A DNA stretch of 58,427 bases from contig BGOI01000011.1 in NCBI GenBank assembly GCA_003569165.1, positions 1-58,427 of the forward strand, read 5' to 3'. The translations under genes were made by a program, and so were the position numbers. The DNA is from Opitutia bacterium (GTDB lineage: Bacteria; Verrucomicrobiota; Verrucomicrobiia; Opitutales; UBA953). The notes below the pieces were generated by a model that made no database searches, had not been told where the DNA came from, and saw nothing but the letters and a program-made list of their open reading frames with translations. Of the stretch, positions 1 through 7,866 are shown one piece after another (position 1 is the stretch's first letter; each line of letters starts with the position of its first letter).

Positions 1-1
1 G

Positions 2-307
2 GCCAAGGCCGAGGCGTTTCTCTTCAAGCAGGCCGCTGGCCTCAGCAAGAAGGTCGAGAACACCCTCAAGAAGGAAGGCCGCACCACTAATAGCTACCTC
101 TTCACCGGTAGCGGTGATGATCTCGCGGCCGTCCTCGATAAGGAGATGCCCGGCCCCATCCCGCACACCATCGTCGTGGCTCCTGGCGGCGAGATTATCT
201 ACCGTCACACTGGCATCATCGATCGCGCCGCGACCGAGAACGCCATCCTCGACAAGATGAATCGCTTCTACTCGCCTGGTGCCGTGAAGGCCTCGTCGAA
301 GAAGTAA
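2..307 (+). CDS. Thioredoxin-like (redoxin family) protein, C-terminal part
   Basis: Open reading frame entering from the left edge, about 101 residues to a TAA at 305-307. The segment PHTIVVAPGGEIIYRHTG resembles the cis-Pro strand-turn-strand of TlpA/AhpC-type thioredoxin folds (P-[HT]-T-hhh-x-x-x-G-x-hhYRHxG). The active-site half is outside the window, so the CXXC or peroxidatic Cys cannot be checked. The remaining part contains no Cys. It ends in a Lys/Ser-rich tail and is followed by a strong hairpin terminator. The fold call is by family resemblance; the exact role (cytochrome c maturation, resistance, peroxiredoxin) cannot be decided. Confidence 0.6.
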   Translation, partial: AKAEAFLFKQAAGLSKKVENTLKKEGRTTNSYLFTGSGDDLAAVLDKEMPGPIPHTIVVAPGGEIIYRHTGIIDRAATENAILDKMNRFYSPGAVKASSKK

Positions 308-324
308 TTCGCTTCCCCTAAAAG

Positions 325-361
325 AAAGCCCCGGACGCAGCGATGCGGCCCGGGGCTTTTT
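325..361 (+). terminator. Rho-independent terminator, probably bidirectional
   Basis: A perfect 10-bp stem, AAAGCCCCGG (325-334) with CCGGGGCTTT (350-359). The loop has an inner CGCA/TGCG stem. A T run follows at 357-361. It lies between the thioredoxin-like gene (+) and the aspartyl protease gene (-), so it can serve both. Confidence 0.85.
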
Positions 362-379
362 ATTGGATGATCGGCAGGC

Positions 380-1121
380 TCAGATCGCGATCGCGAACGT
401 CTGATCCAGCGGGTTGAGCCAGACCTTCACGCGCGGCATCCAAGAGGGGCCGATGATTGCGTCGATATCAAGGGCACGAAGGAACAGGCCCATCGGTACC
501 GGCGAGATGCCGCCACCGAGCACGCACGGGGCTTCGCCGACGGTTTCGAGTAGGTCATGCCCGGCGAGCGTGAAGGGTAGCACGTAAGACTGCGGGATAT
601 GCAGATCACCGAACATCGGGCTGAATCCTTGAAGCCGGTCAGGGCCTTCGCGCCCGTCACGAACTTGCGGTCGGTCACGTAGCCGTACTGCGCGCCGGTA
701 TCCCAGAGCACGCGGGCTGGCTGGCCGTTGAGCGGCACATGGAAGAGCGGGAGGTCGGACATCGGCGCGAGTTCGTAAGGCTTTGCCTTGAAGCCGGCCG
801 GCATCTCATCGCCAGCCTTCAGGTGCGGTGGGCGACGTCGAAGAGCAGGGTGGTCTGGGCGAGCAGGTCCATGCCCAGCAGGGCGTCGACCTGGGCGCCA
901 ATCTCGGCGGAGAGCTTGTCGAAGGTGAAGCCCATGTAGCCGCCTTTGTTCACGCCGTGGTTCTGGTTCTGCCAGGTCAGGCGGCCGGAAGTGGAGGAGC
1001 TGAAGGGCGCGCCCGTGTCGATCAGGGTACGGCCTTCCGGGAGGTCTACGAACAGGTGACGGTTGAGAAGGTAGAGCTTGTAGGTGCAGACCATGTGGGA
1101 AATGTGGGCTTTTCTGGCCAT
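380..1121 (-). CDS. Two-lobed retropepsin-like aspartyl protease (two frameshifts)
   Basis: Predicted aspartic protease of about 245 residues, readable only by joining three frames, with breaks near 835 and 630. The first lobe has LIDTGAPFS and, about 50 residues later, ALLGMDLLA. The second lobe has LWDTGAQYG and later AIIGPSWM. Each lobe therefore shows a DTGA catalytic loop followed by the hydrophobic-hydrophobic-Gly element of the pepsin/retropepsin fold. Most bacterial members have one such domain and dimerise; here both are in one chain. The start is placed at an ATG at 1121; an internal ATG at about 1094 is possible. I see no clear signal peptide. The breaks are probably sequencing errors. 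The gene stands alone between two terminators. Confidence 0.6.
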
Positions 1122-1221
1122 AGGAGTGATTGCTGACAGTTGTAAATGGTAACAGTAGGATGTCAAGCGTGTGGGCGTTCTTTGGGTAGGGTCGGGACCG
1201 CGTCACGACATAGGCGGCCTA

Positions 1222-1242
1222 GGACAGCACGTGGTGCTGTCC
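1222..1242. repeat. Intergenic palindrome
   Basis: Perfect 9-bp arms GGACAGCAC (1222-1230) and GTGCTGTCC (1234-1242) around a GTG loop. GTAGGG at about 1187 and CCCTAC at about 1241 could extend it imperfectly. It lies in the roughly 150-base gap upstream of the aspartyl protease start and is not followed by a T run, so it is not an obvious terminator. It could be a REP-like interspersed palindrome or an operator. I found no second copy by eye. Confidence 0.45.
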
Positions 1243-1272
1243 CTACCTCGTTTGCCCTCAAGGCATAAAGAA

Positions 1273-1296
1273 GCCCCGGATCGGGTGATCCGGGGC
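1273..1296 (-). terminator. Terminator of the Gfo/Idh-TIM-cupin operon
   Basis: Perfect 10-bp stem GCCCCGGATC (1273-1282) and GATCCGGGGC (1287-1296) with a 4-base loop. On the minus strand it is followed by TTCTTTAT, a moderate U tract. It lies 26 bases beyond the stop of the Gfo/Idh gene. Confidence 0.8.
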
Positions 1297-1321
1297 CTCT
1301 GGAAGGCGGCTGGAGGGCTTT

Positions 1322-2484
1322 TTAGGCCTTCTTCACCTTAACCCACTGCTTCGTCTTGGCGGACTCCAGGACGGCGTCGCAGACGTACTGGGTACCCAGC
1401 GCGTGGCGGAAGTCCGGATAGGCCTTCGGAGCCTTCGGGTCGTCGAGGCTCTTGAGGAACTCGGCGAGGGCGTGGGTGAAGGAGTGCTCGTAACCGAGGC
1501 AGAGACCCGGGACCCACCAGTTACCGGCGTACGGGTGATCGCCGTCGGACGTGTGGATGCTGGCCAGCCGCGACGATCGCCCGGGACGGAGTGATCGAAG
1601 TAGTTGAGGCGGTTGAGGTCATGGAGGTCCCACTGGAGGGACTTCTTCTCGCCGTTGATCTCGAACGTGTAGAGCGCCTTGTGGCCGCGGGCGTAGCGGG
1701 TGGATTCGAACTGCGCGATCGAGCCGTTCTCGAAGCGGCAGAGGAAGATCGCCGCGTCGTCGATGGTGACGGCCTGCTTCTTGCCCGTGGCGGTGTGGAC
1801 GCGCTCCTTGATGAACGTCTCGGTGATCGCGGAGACCTCGGTGATGTCACCGTTGATCCAGCGGGCCGTGTCGATGCAGTGCGCGAGCAAGTCGCCCGTC
1901 ACGCCGGAACCGGCGGCAGCGGCGTCGAGGCGCCAGAGACCCGCGCCGCCCTGCGGCAGCTCGGTGGAGATCGTCCAATCCTGGAGGAAGTTGGCGCGGT
2001 AGTGGAACACGCGGCCCAGCTCGCCGGCGGCCACGATGTTCTTCGCGAGCGTCACGGCGGGGAGGAAACGGTAGTTATACCAGACCAGGTTCGGGAGGCC
2101 GGACTTCTCGACCGCGGCGACCATCTGCTCGCCCTGGGTGCCGTTGAGGGCGAGGGGCTTTTCGCAGAGGATCATCTTGCCGTGCTTGATGCACTCGAGG
2201 GCGATCTCGGCGTGCGAGTCGTTCGGAGTGCAGATGTCGATGGCGTCGATGTCGGTGCGCGTGACCATCTTGCGCCAATCCGTTTCGTAGGAGGCGTAGC
2301 CCCACTTCTCGGCGAAGTCCTTGACCTTGGCTTCGTCGCGACCGCAGACGGCTTGGCGGACGATGTGGTGGCCGGCGGTCAGCTTGTCCTTCGGGAAGAA
2401 GTGACCGACCTGGGAGTAGGCGTTGGAGTGGGTGCGGCCCATGAAGCCGTAACCGATGAGACCGATGCGAATGGCTTTAGACAT
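1322..2484 (-). CDS. Gfo/Idh/MocA-family NAD(P)-dependent oxidoreductase (one frameshift)
   Basis: Sugar or cyclitol dehydrogenase family. The N-terminal Rossmann motif is [16 protein letters not shown], followed by [14 protein letters not shown] and the family signature EKPLALN at about residues 109-115. The C-terminal half is the alpha/beta substrate domain, with [13 protein letters not shown]. The frame is lost at about 1575. Beyond it the other frame reads naturally to [12 protein letters not shown] and TAA at 1322, giving about 387 residues, the normal length. Last gene of a three-gene minus-strand run behind the TIM-barrel and cupin genes, 49 bases after the TIM-barrel stop. The substrate is not identifiable from sequence. 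The break is most likely a base-calling error. Confidence 0.85.
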
Positions 2485-2533
2485 AGTTCGAGGGGATGAG
2501 AGTTTGGAGTATCGAGTATGGGGGAGAAGTGGC

Positions 2534-3536
2534 TCAGAGGGCCTTCTTCACCTTAACCATTGCGGAGAGGATCGTGTTCCAGGTCTTCGGATTCTCGAGC
2601 GTCGCGTTCGGGAACATGCAGCCATCCCAGCAGATGTGCTTCATGCCGCGATCGGCGGCGCCTTGGAGCCAGACCTTGGAAGTGGCGGTGATGTCCAGCT
2701 TGCCATTAGGGTCGTCGGCTTGGCAGTGGCGGCCGGTCTTGTCGTGCGAGCCCGTGCCGTGGACGGTGCCGTTCGTTTTGGGCCACGTGGAAATCGATGG
2801 TCCAAGGACGGAGCGCGTCGGTTAGTTTAGCGTAGGCCTTATCGAACTGCGCTTGCGTGTACTTGCCCTTGAGCAAGGCCGTCTTGGGCGAGTTGACGCC
2901 GAGCAGGTAAAGGTAGGTATGCGCCAGGTCGGCCTGGAAGCCGACGGTGCCGGGGAGGTCGACGGTCTCGAGGAGGTTTACCATGGATTTCCAGGAGTGC
3001 ATGCCAGCCCAGCAGACTTCGCCCTCAGCGGCGAGACGCTCGCCATGACCAGCGGCGACGATGCCCGCTTCGCGGAAGGTCGCGGCAATCTGCTTGATGG
3101 CAGCGGACTCGTTCTTGACCGAGGCCTTGGTGCCGGTCGCGCTGTCGATGCGGATGACGCCATACTGGCGGACGCCGTGTTCGTTGAGCAACTTGGCGAT
3201 GCGGCAGGCCTTGCGGACGGCATCGATGAACTTACGGCGCTGCTCGACGGTGCCCATGGCGCTGTCGCCGACCGTACCCGGCCAGACGGGGGCCACGAGG
3301 GAACCGACGTTCAGTCCGCGCTTGGCGATCTTGTCCGCCATCTTCTTGAGGTTGTCCTCAGAGATATCGGGGTCGGTGTGCGGGTGGAAGAGGAATAGGT
3401 CGACGCCGTCGAACTTGTGGCCGTCGACGTTGGCGGCGACGGTCATGTCGAGCATCTGCTCGAGGGCGATCGGAGGGTGATCGGTGTTGGGCTCCTTGCC
3501 GACGAGGCCGGGCCACATCGCGTTGTGTAGTTTCAT
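2534..3536 (-). CDS. Sugar phosphate isomerase/epimerase-like TIM-barrel protein (one frameshift)
   Basis: Xylose isomerase-like TIM barrel (AP endonuclease family 2 fold). It starts [13 protein letters not shown] and carries the barrel-type segments [30 protein letters not shown] and [10 protein letters not shown], which hold candidate metal ligands (Glu, Asp, His). The frame breaks near 2775, beside runs of T and G. The continuing frame reads through [11 protein letters not shown] and ends MVKVKKAL at 2534, about 334 residues. The ATG at 3536 is the sensible start; the longer frame upstream is antisense noise from the cupin gene. Such proteins are often paired with Gfo/Idh oxidoreductases in sugar or inositol breakdown, as here. 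The substrate is unknown. Confidence 0.8.
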
Positions 3537-3586
3537 GAGTGTGGGGGTGGGGTTGGGGTAGTGGGTGGGGCGAGGGTGCGGAAGGC

Positions 3587-4858
3587 TTACTTCTTCTTGG
3601 CCTTCTTGTAGGCGCCCATGGCCGGAGCGTCTGGGTTCACTTCCGGTCCGAAGTAGCGCAGGCAGACGAGCGGCTCGGTCGTGGAGGTGTTGCGGAAGGT
3701 CACGCCCTTCTTGGCGCCGGCTTCGGTGCAGAAGTATTCGTCTTCGGTGAGTTCGTTGAAGCGGATGAGCTTCGGGCTGTTGAGGACCTGGCCGTTGATC
3801 GAGCCGGAGCCCTGGACGCAGATGAGGCCGTAGGCGCCCTTGTCCGTGATGGTGCACTCGGCGCCGGGTTCGACGGTCAGTTCCTTCGCAGTGAAGTACT
3901 GGAACTTGTCGACCTTACCGTAGACGATCCACTTGTCGGAGTAGCCCTTGCCCTGGACGGAGACGACCGGCTCGAGGTAGTGGTTATCCTTGAAGTTCGG
4001 GTCGACGTTCTTGTCCCAGTCGAGCTGGTCCACGATGAAGTCGACGTCCTTGTGCTTGGACTTCGGCATGTCCTTGACGAGAAGGGCCCACGGTACTTCG
4101 CGGCCTTCGACGAGGTTCTGGTACATGCCGAACACGTCGGAACCCCACTGCGGTTCATAGGTGCAGAGCGAGCCAGGAGCGTGGAGGATGCAAGGGTCGA
4201 TGAGCCAGCCGGTGCCGGGCTCGAGCTTGTAGGCCTTGGAGAGCGCGAGGATCTTGTTGTCACCCTTGTCCCAGTTGGCGATGCACTCGCGGACCTGAGC
4301 CTTGGTCGTGCCGGGCTCGAAGCCCATGAACGTGTAAGGGAAATTATTGCCGACGTTGTTGTGCTGGGGCGGGAAGTAGTAGGACTCTGGCTTGCCTTCG
4401 AGGCCGAGCAGCTTGGCCTGCTTGGCGTTCTGGTGCATGTGGTGCGGGATCGGACCCATGTTGTCGAAGAACTTGGAGTAGACGGGCCACTTCTTGTACT
4501 TGCTCCAGATCTTGGAACCGATGAGCGCGGAGCCGCATTCCTTGACGGCCTGCTTGAGGGTGAAACGGGTGTTTCCGATGACGACGTAGGACAGGCCTTC
4601 GTCGGCGGTGCGGTTGTCGTTGGCGGCTTCGGTCGTGGAAGCAAACCAGCGCTCGTCGATACCACCGCGGCTCAGGCCGAAGGCGTAGAGGTCATCCGGG
4701 TGCAGCTTGAGGCGCTTACCGGGCTGGAGGAAGGAGCGCGGGACCCAGCACGGAGCCAGGCGAAGCAGGCCGCCGGTCTTGGCGAGTTCCTTTTCCACGA
4801 GAGAGGCGACGCCGCTCTGCTTGGTGGAGAGATCTTGGACAATCTTAGGGGAGGACAT
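3587..4858 (-). CDS. Double-cupin protein resembling type I mannose-6-phosphate isomerase
   Basis: 423 residues, intact. The middle has IPHHMHQN and, about 20 residues on, [11 protein letters not shown]; further on comes [11 protein letters not shown]. This H-x-H...E...H spacing is like the metal site of type I phosphomannose isomerases and other cupins. A second cupin-like strand set lies near the C-terminus ([27 protein letters not shown]). It ends in a Lys-rich tail. It starts the three-gene operon: the TIM-barrel gene begins 50 bases after its stop. The likely role is sugar or sugar-phosphate isomerisation in the same pathway, an inference from fold and neighbours. Possible alternative: a non-enzymatic sugar-binding cupin. 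Confidence 0.65.
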   Translation of the reverse strand: MSSPKIVQDLSTKQSGVASLVEKELAKTGGLLRLAPCWVPRSFLQPGKRLKLHPDDLYAFGLSRGGIDERWFASTTEAANDNRTADEGLSYVVIGNTRFTLKQAVKECGSALIGSKIWSKYKKWPVYSKFFDNMGPIPHHMHQNAKQAKLLGLEGKPESYYFPPQHNNVGNNFPYTFMGFEPGTTKAQVRECIANWDKGDNKILALSKAYKLEPGTGWLIDPCILHAPGSLCTYEPQWGSDVFGMYQNLVEGREVPWALLVKDMPKSKHKDVDFIVDQLDWDKNVDPNFKDNHYLEPVVSVQGKGYSDKWIVYGKVDKFQYFTAKELTVEPGAECTITDKGAYGLICVQGSGSINGQVLNSPKLIRFNELTEDEYFCTEAGAKKGVTFRNTSTTEPLVCLRYFGPEVNPDAPAMGAYKKAKKK

Positions 4859-4942
4859 GGTAGGGAGAAAGGTGGGTCGGGGAGGTCGGATTTAGGCGAC
4901 TCCTTGGGCAGGGACAAGAATTGAGTAAGCCGACTTACGACT

Positions 4943-6037
4943 TCAAAAACTGCAATTAATGGGGCAGGTAACGGACTGGCCGTTTTCGCCCGTGATCCGG
5001 ACGGCCTCGGGGCCGGCGGGGACGATGCTCTGGACCTGCCCGAAGTCGGCGGACACCGCGGCGGCGGCCTGAATCAGGGGGAGACGGACGCGCTCGTCCT
5101 TTCGGAAAAGTCGGCTGGTCGGGATGCCCTTGGCGGCCAGGCGATCCTCGCGGGCGACGTCGACGCCGTCGCAGAAGTGCGAGCAGACTTCCTCAAGGCC
5201 GAGGCGACCGAGGTGGCGCTTTTCCCAGGGGTGTCCGGGTCGGCCGCCGTTGGAGAGCCAGAAGAGGGTGGAGGGGAAGTCGGCGACATTCTTAAGCGAG
5301 AACCAGACGTAGCCCGGGAAGGTGACGGCCGTCCAGGCGAAGGGCTGGGCCTCGGTGGCGGGGATGTTAACGAGCATGATCAGGTCATCGTTGCCAGCGC
5401 GGGCGGGGTAGTGGGTGAGGTCGGTGTTCGTTCCGTCCTTCATCGGGACGGATTTCAGCGTCGAGAATTCCGCGAAGGGCTTGAGTGCGCCGGATTCACC
5501 CGAAGCGGGATTGGAGAACTCGCCTGCATAGACGGAGCCAAAGCGGAAGGGGCTCGTCGCGATGCGGGCCGCGCCGGCCGGAACGTGTGACAGGTCGAGC
5601 ACCGGGTGATTGCCGTAGTTCCAGCGGCCTTCGAGGTTCTCGATGAGGTGTTCCCAATAGATCGCATGGTGCCCCGGGGTGAGCGTGAAGTTCTTGGCGA
5701 CGGTGGCGCCGGTGTCGGTGCCGGTCTGCGTGAGCTTGAGCGAGGTCGCGGAAGATGAGACCAATTGCCAAGGCGCATTGGCCGTGTCGCCGTGGGGCGG
5801 GCCTTTTTCCTGTCCGCCGAACGGCAGGCACATGAAGTCGCCGCGGAGGTAAGTGAGCAGGTTCGGCAGCGACTGGTCGATCTGCGTGGGCGTCCAGGGC
5901 GAGAGCGAGAACGGGGAGGCTTTGAGGCCTGGGAGATTGAACGTGACCGGGGCGAGGTGGCCGGCGGTCTGGGTGACGGCCAGTTCGACCTCGGCGGTAC
6001 GCAGGGAATAACTGGGGGCTCCGTGAATGGTTTCCAT
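4943..6037 (-). CDS. Aldose 1-epimerase-like (galactose mutarotase superfamily) protein
   Basis: 364 residues, intact, starting at ATG 6037. The beta-rich sequence has mutarotase-like elements: YLRGDFMCLPFGGQEKGPPHGD near residues 63-85 (the place where mutarotases carry a conserved Arg and His), HAIYWEHLIENLEG, and GYVWFSLKNVADFPSTL. A near C-terminal Glu (LGLEEVCSHF) could be the catalytic base. No signal peptide. It lies 84 bases upstream of the cupin gene on the same strand, so it may belong to the same sugar operon and supply the right anomer. The family call is by resemblance; no specific sugar can be named. Confidence 0.6.
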   Translation of the reverse strand: METIHGAPSYSLRTAEVELAVTQTAGHLAPVTFNLPGLKASPFSLSPWTPTQIDQSLPNLLTYLRGDFMCLPFGGQEKGPPHGDTANAPWQLVSSSATSLKLTQTGTDTGATVAKNFTLTPGHHAIYWEHLIENLEGRWNYGNHPVLDLSHVPAGAARIATSPFRFGSVYAGEFSNPASGESGALKPFAEFSTLKSVPMKDGTNTDLTHYPARAGNDDLIMLVNIPATEAQPFAWTAVTFPGYVWFSLKNVADFPSTLFWLSNGGRPGHPWEKRHLGRLGLEEVCSHFCDGVDVAREDRLAAKGIPTSRLFRKDERVRLPLIQAAAAVSADFGQVQSIVPAGPEAVRITGENGQSVTCPINCSF

Positions 6038-6131
6038 GGGGATGCGTCATTTCCTGCAAGAGCCGCCGGACTGTCAACGCCTCGGGTGCTCTCCGCTTGC
6101 TAACCTGGGCTGGCCCCGCTTGGTTTCCGTC

Positions 6132-6407
6132 ATGCCGCAGCCTCTGCCCGTCCTTTACACCAAGCCTGGTTGCCCCTGGTGCACGCAGGCCTTGGAATAC
6201 TTCGCCGCCCAGGGCGTGAAACTCGATGTCCGTGACGTGATTGCCGACATGCATCAGATGCGCCAGCTGGTCGCCATCACCGGCCAGTCCAAGTGCCCGT
6301 CGTTCCGTTATGGGGACTTCATCGTGGCCGACTTCGGGGTGGATGAGTTCATCAACAAGGCCCGCAAGCACCCGGCTGTCTGTGCCGAGCTGGGGCTGAA
6401 AGTCTAA
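6132..6407 (+). CDS. Glutaredoxin
   Basis: 91 residues. It starts MPQPLPVLYTKPGCPWCTQAL with a CPWC dithiol active site at residues 14-17. Later come the TGQSKCPSF segment, where a glutaredoxin would normally have T-V-P with cis-Pro (the Pro is present), and DFGVDEF in place of the usual GG-D element. Cytosolic, no signal peptide. The ATG at 6132 fits the family N-terminus better than the upstream extension of the frame. Divergent from the aldose-epimerase-like gene, with 94 bases between the starts. The role is glutathione or related thiol-disulfide exchange, known for the family. Confidence 0.85.
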   Translation: MPQPLPVLYTKPGCPWCTQALEYFAAQGVKLDVRDVIADMHQMRQLVAITGQSKCPSFRYGDFIVADFGVDEFINKARKHPAVCAELGLKV

Positions 6408-6449
6408 TCTCAGACAGAATCAGTCGGGGCTGACATTAGTCTTGGACGC

Positions 6450-6473
6450 CTAGGGTAATACCCCTAGTAATAC
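6450..6473 (+). promoter_or_regulatory. Inverted and direct repeats just upstream of the sulfatase start
   Basis: CTAGGG (6450-6455) and CCCTAG (6462-6467) form an inverted repeat. GTAATAC occurs twice in the same stretch, 12 bases apart, and the repeat ends 5-10 bases before the sulfatase ATG at 6478. This could be a repressor or ECF-type operator, or a leader hairpin hiding the ribosome binding site. No Shine-Dalgarno sequence is obvious here. Low confidence. Confidence 0.25.
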
Positions 6474-6477
6474 TCTC

Positions 6478-7866
6478 ATGAGGTTTACCCCAACCTTGGC
6501 CCTACTGCTCTGTGCGACCTTGTTCGGCGCTCGTCCTAACGTCGTGTATATCATGTGCGATGACATGGGTTGGGCTGACCCCGCCTGCTATGGTTCGACC
6601 CAGAACGTGACGCCGAACATTGATCGCCTGGCCAAGGAAGGCCTGCGCTTCTCCAGTTTCTATGCCACGCAGGCCGTGTGCACATCTTCCCGCACTGCGC
6701 TGATGACCGGTTGTTATCCGAATCGACTCGGACTGGGTGGCACCGCACTCGGCCCGCAGTCGAAAACGGGACTCAGTAACGACGAACAGACACTCGGCAG
6801 CCTGTTGCGTGATGCCGGCTATCGAACCAGTGTGGTCGGCAAGTGGCATCTCGGCGACGCGCCGAAATTCCTCCCCTCTAAGCACGGCTTCGACGATTCG
6901 ATGATTCTGCCGTATTCGAATGACATGTGGCCACTGGGCTACGCTCTCGGCGACGAAACCCGTCGGAAGATGTATCCCGAGCTGCCGCGGTATGTTCACG
7001 ATCATCCGATGGGCTTCGTTCGCGACTGGTCGGACATGGATGCGCTGACCTCGACGCAAGGACTTCGTGCGGTGCGCTTCATTCGCGAGAGCGCCGGCAA
7101 GGACAAACCGTTCTTCCTCTACCTCGCGACCTCGATGCCGCATACCCCGCTTGGAGCTTCGGCTGACTTTAAGGGTAAGGGCGCCACGCCGTATGCCGAC
7201 ACCATGGCTGACATCGATCGCACTGTCGGTGCCGTGTTGAAGGCTCTTGCCGAAAAAGGGGTCGATAAGAACACCATCGTTGTCTTCACCAGCGACAACG
7301 GACCGTGGTTGAATTTCGGCCGCCACGCTGGTTCCGCTGGCCCGTATCGCGAAGGCAAGGGTACGACTTTCGAAGGGGGCGTTCGTGTGCCGTTCATCGT
7401 CCGCTGGCCTGGCGTCGTGAAGCCCGACACTCGCACGGATGCGCTCGCGGCTAATATCGATGTCGTTCCTACGATCGTCGAGGCCTGTGCCGCGGCCAAG
7501 CCGAAGCACGAGATTGATGGCCAGTCCTTCCTTCCGTTGCTCAAGGGCGAAATGACCACCGCCCGTGAAATCTTCAGCTATTACTACGGCGATCGACTTG
7601 AAGCTGTCCGTAAGGGTAAATGGAAGCTCCACCTCCCTCATGCGTATCGCAGTTACGTCGATATGATTCCCGCCGCCAGGGACGGCCTGCCGGCCACGAC
7701 CCATCAGCGCCAGATTGGCCTTTCGTTATATAATCTCGACGCCGATGAGGGTGAGAAGAACGATGTCTCCGCGACCCATCCTGAGATCGTGAAGGAGCTA
7801 CAGGAACTCGCCGCCTCGGAGCGTAAGAAGCTCGACGCCGGTAAGCGCCCCGTCGGTCGCCTCTGA
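6478..7866 (+). CDS. Secreted sulfatase with atypical CTSSR active-site motif
   Basis: 462 residues with a signal peptide (MRFTPTLALLLCATLFGA). PNVVYIMCDDMGW gives the metal-binding Asp pair. The formylglycine position is Cys68 in VCTSSRTALMTG. GKWHLGD and VVFTSDNGPW are the usual downstream metal and substrate elements, and FEGGVRVPFIVRWPG is the conserved arm. The maturation motif normally reads C/S-x-P/A-x-R; here the third residue is Ser, which deserves checking. It likely removes sulfate from a polysaccharide or glycan in the periplasm or outside. No maturase gene is in the window. Convergent with the HupE/UreJ gene with no gap between stop codons. Confidence 0.9.
   Translation: MRFTPTLALLLCATLFGARPNVVYIMCDDMGWADPACYGSTQNVTPNIDRLAKEGLRFSSFYATQAVCTSSRTALMTGCYPNRLGLGGTALGPQSKTGLSNDEQTLGSLLRDAGYRTSVVGKWHLGDAPKFLPSKHGFDDSMILPYSNDMWPLGYALGDETRRKMYPELPRYVHDHPMGFVRDWSDMDALTSTQGLRAVRFIRESAGKDKPFFLYLATSMPHTPLGASADFKGKGATPYADTMADIDRTVGAVLKALAEKGVDKNTIVVFTSDNGPWLNFGRHAGSAGPYREGKGTTFEGGVRVPFIVRWPGVVKPDTRTDALAANIDVVPTIVEACAAAKPKHEIDGQSFLPLLKGEMTTAREIFSYYYGDRLEAVRKGKWKLHLPHAYRSYVDMIPAARDGLPATTHQRQIGLSLYNLDADEGEKNDVSATHPEIVKELQELAASERKKLDAGKRPVGRL

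Noticed and set aside
1591-2499. Long plus-strand open frame opposite the Gfo/Idh gene, and similar long antisense frames throughout
   Set aside because: They are GC-rich shadows with Val/Glu/Gly/Arg-biased composition and no family resemblance, lying opposite clearly conserved genes.
2706-3857. A 383-residue frame starting inside the cupin gene
   Set aside because: The first about 107 residues are an out-of-frame reading of the cupin gene; the TIM-barrel protein starts at 3536.
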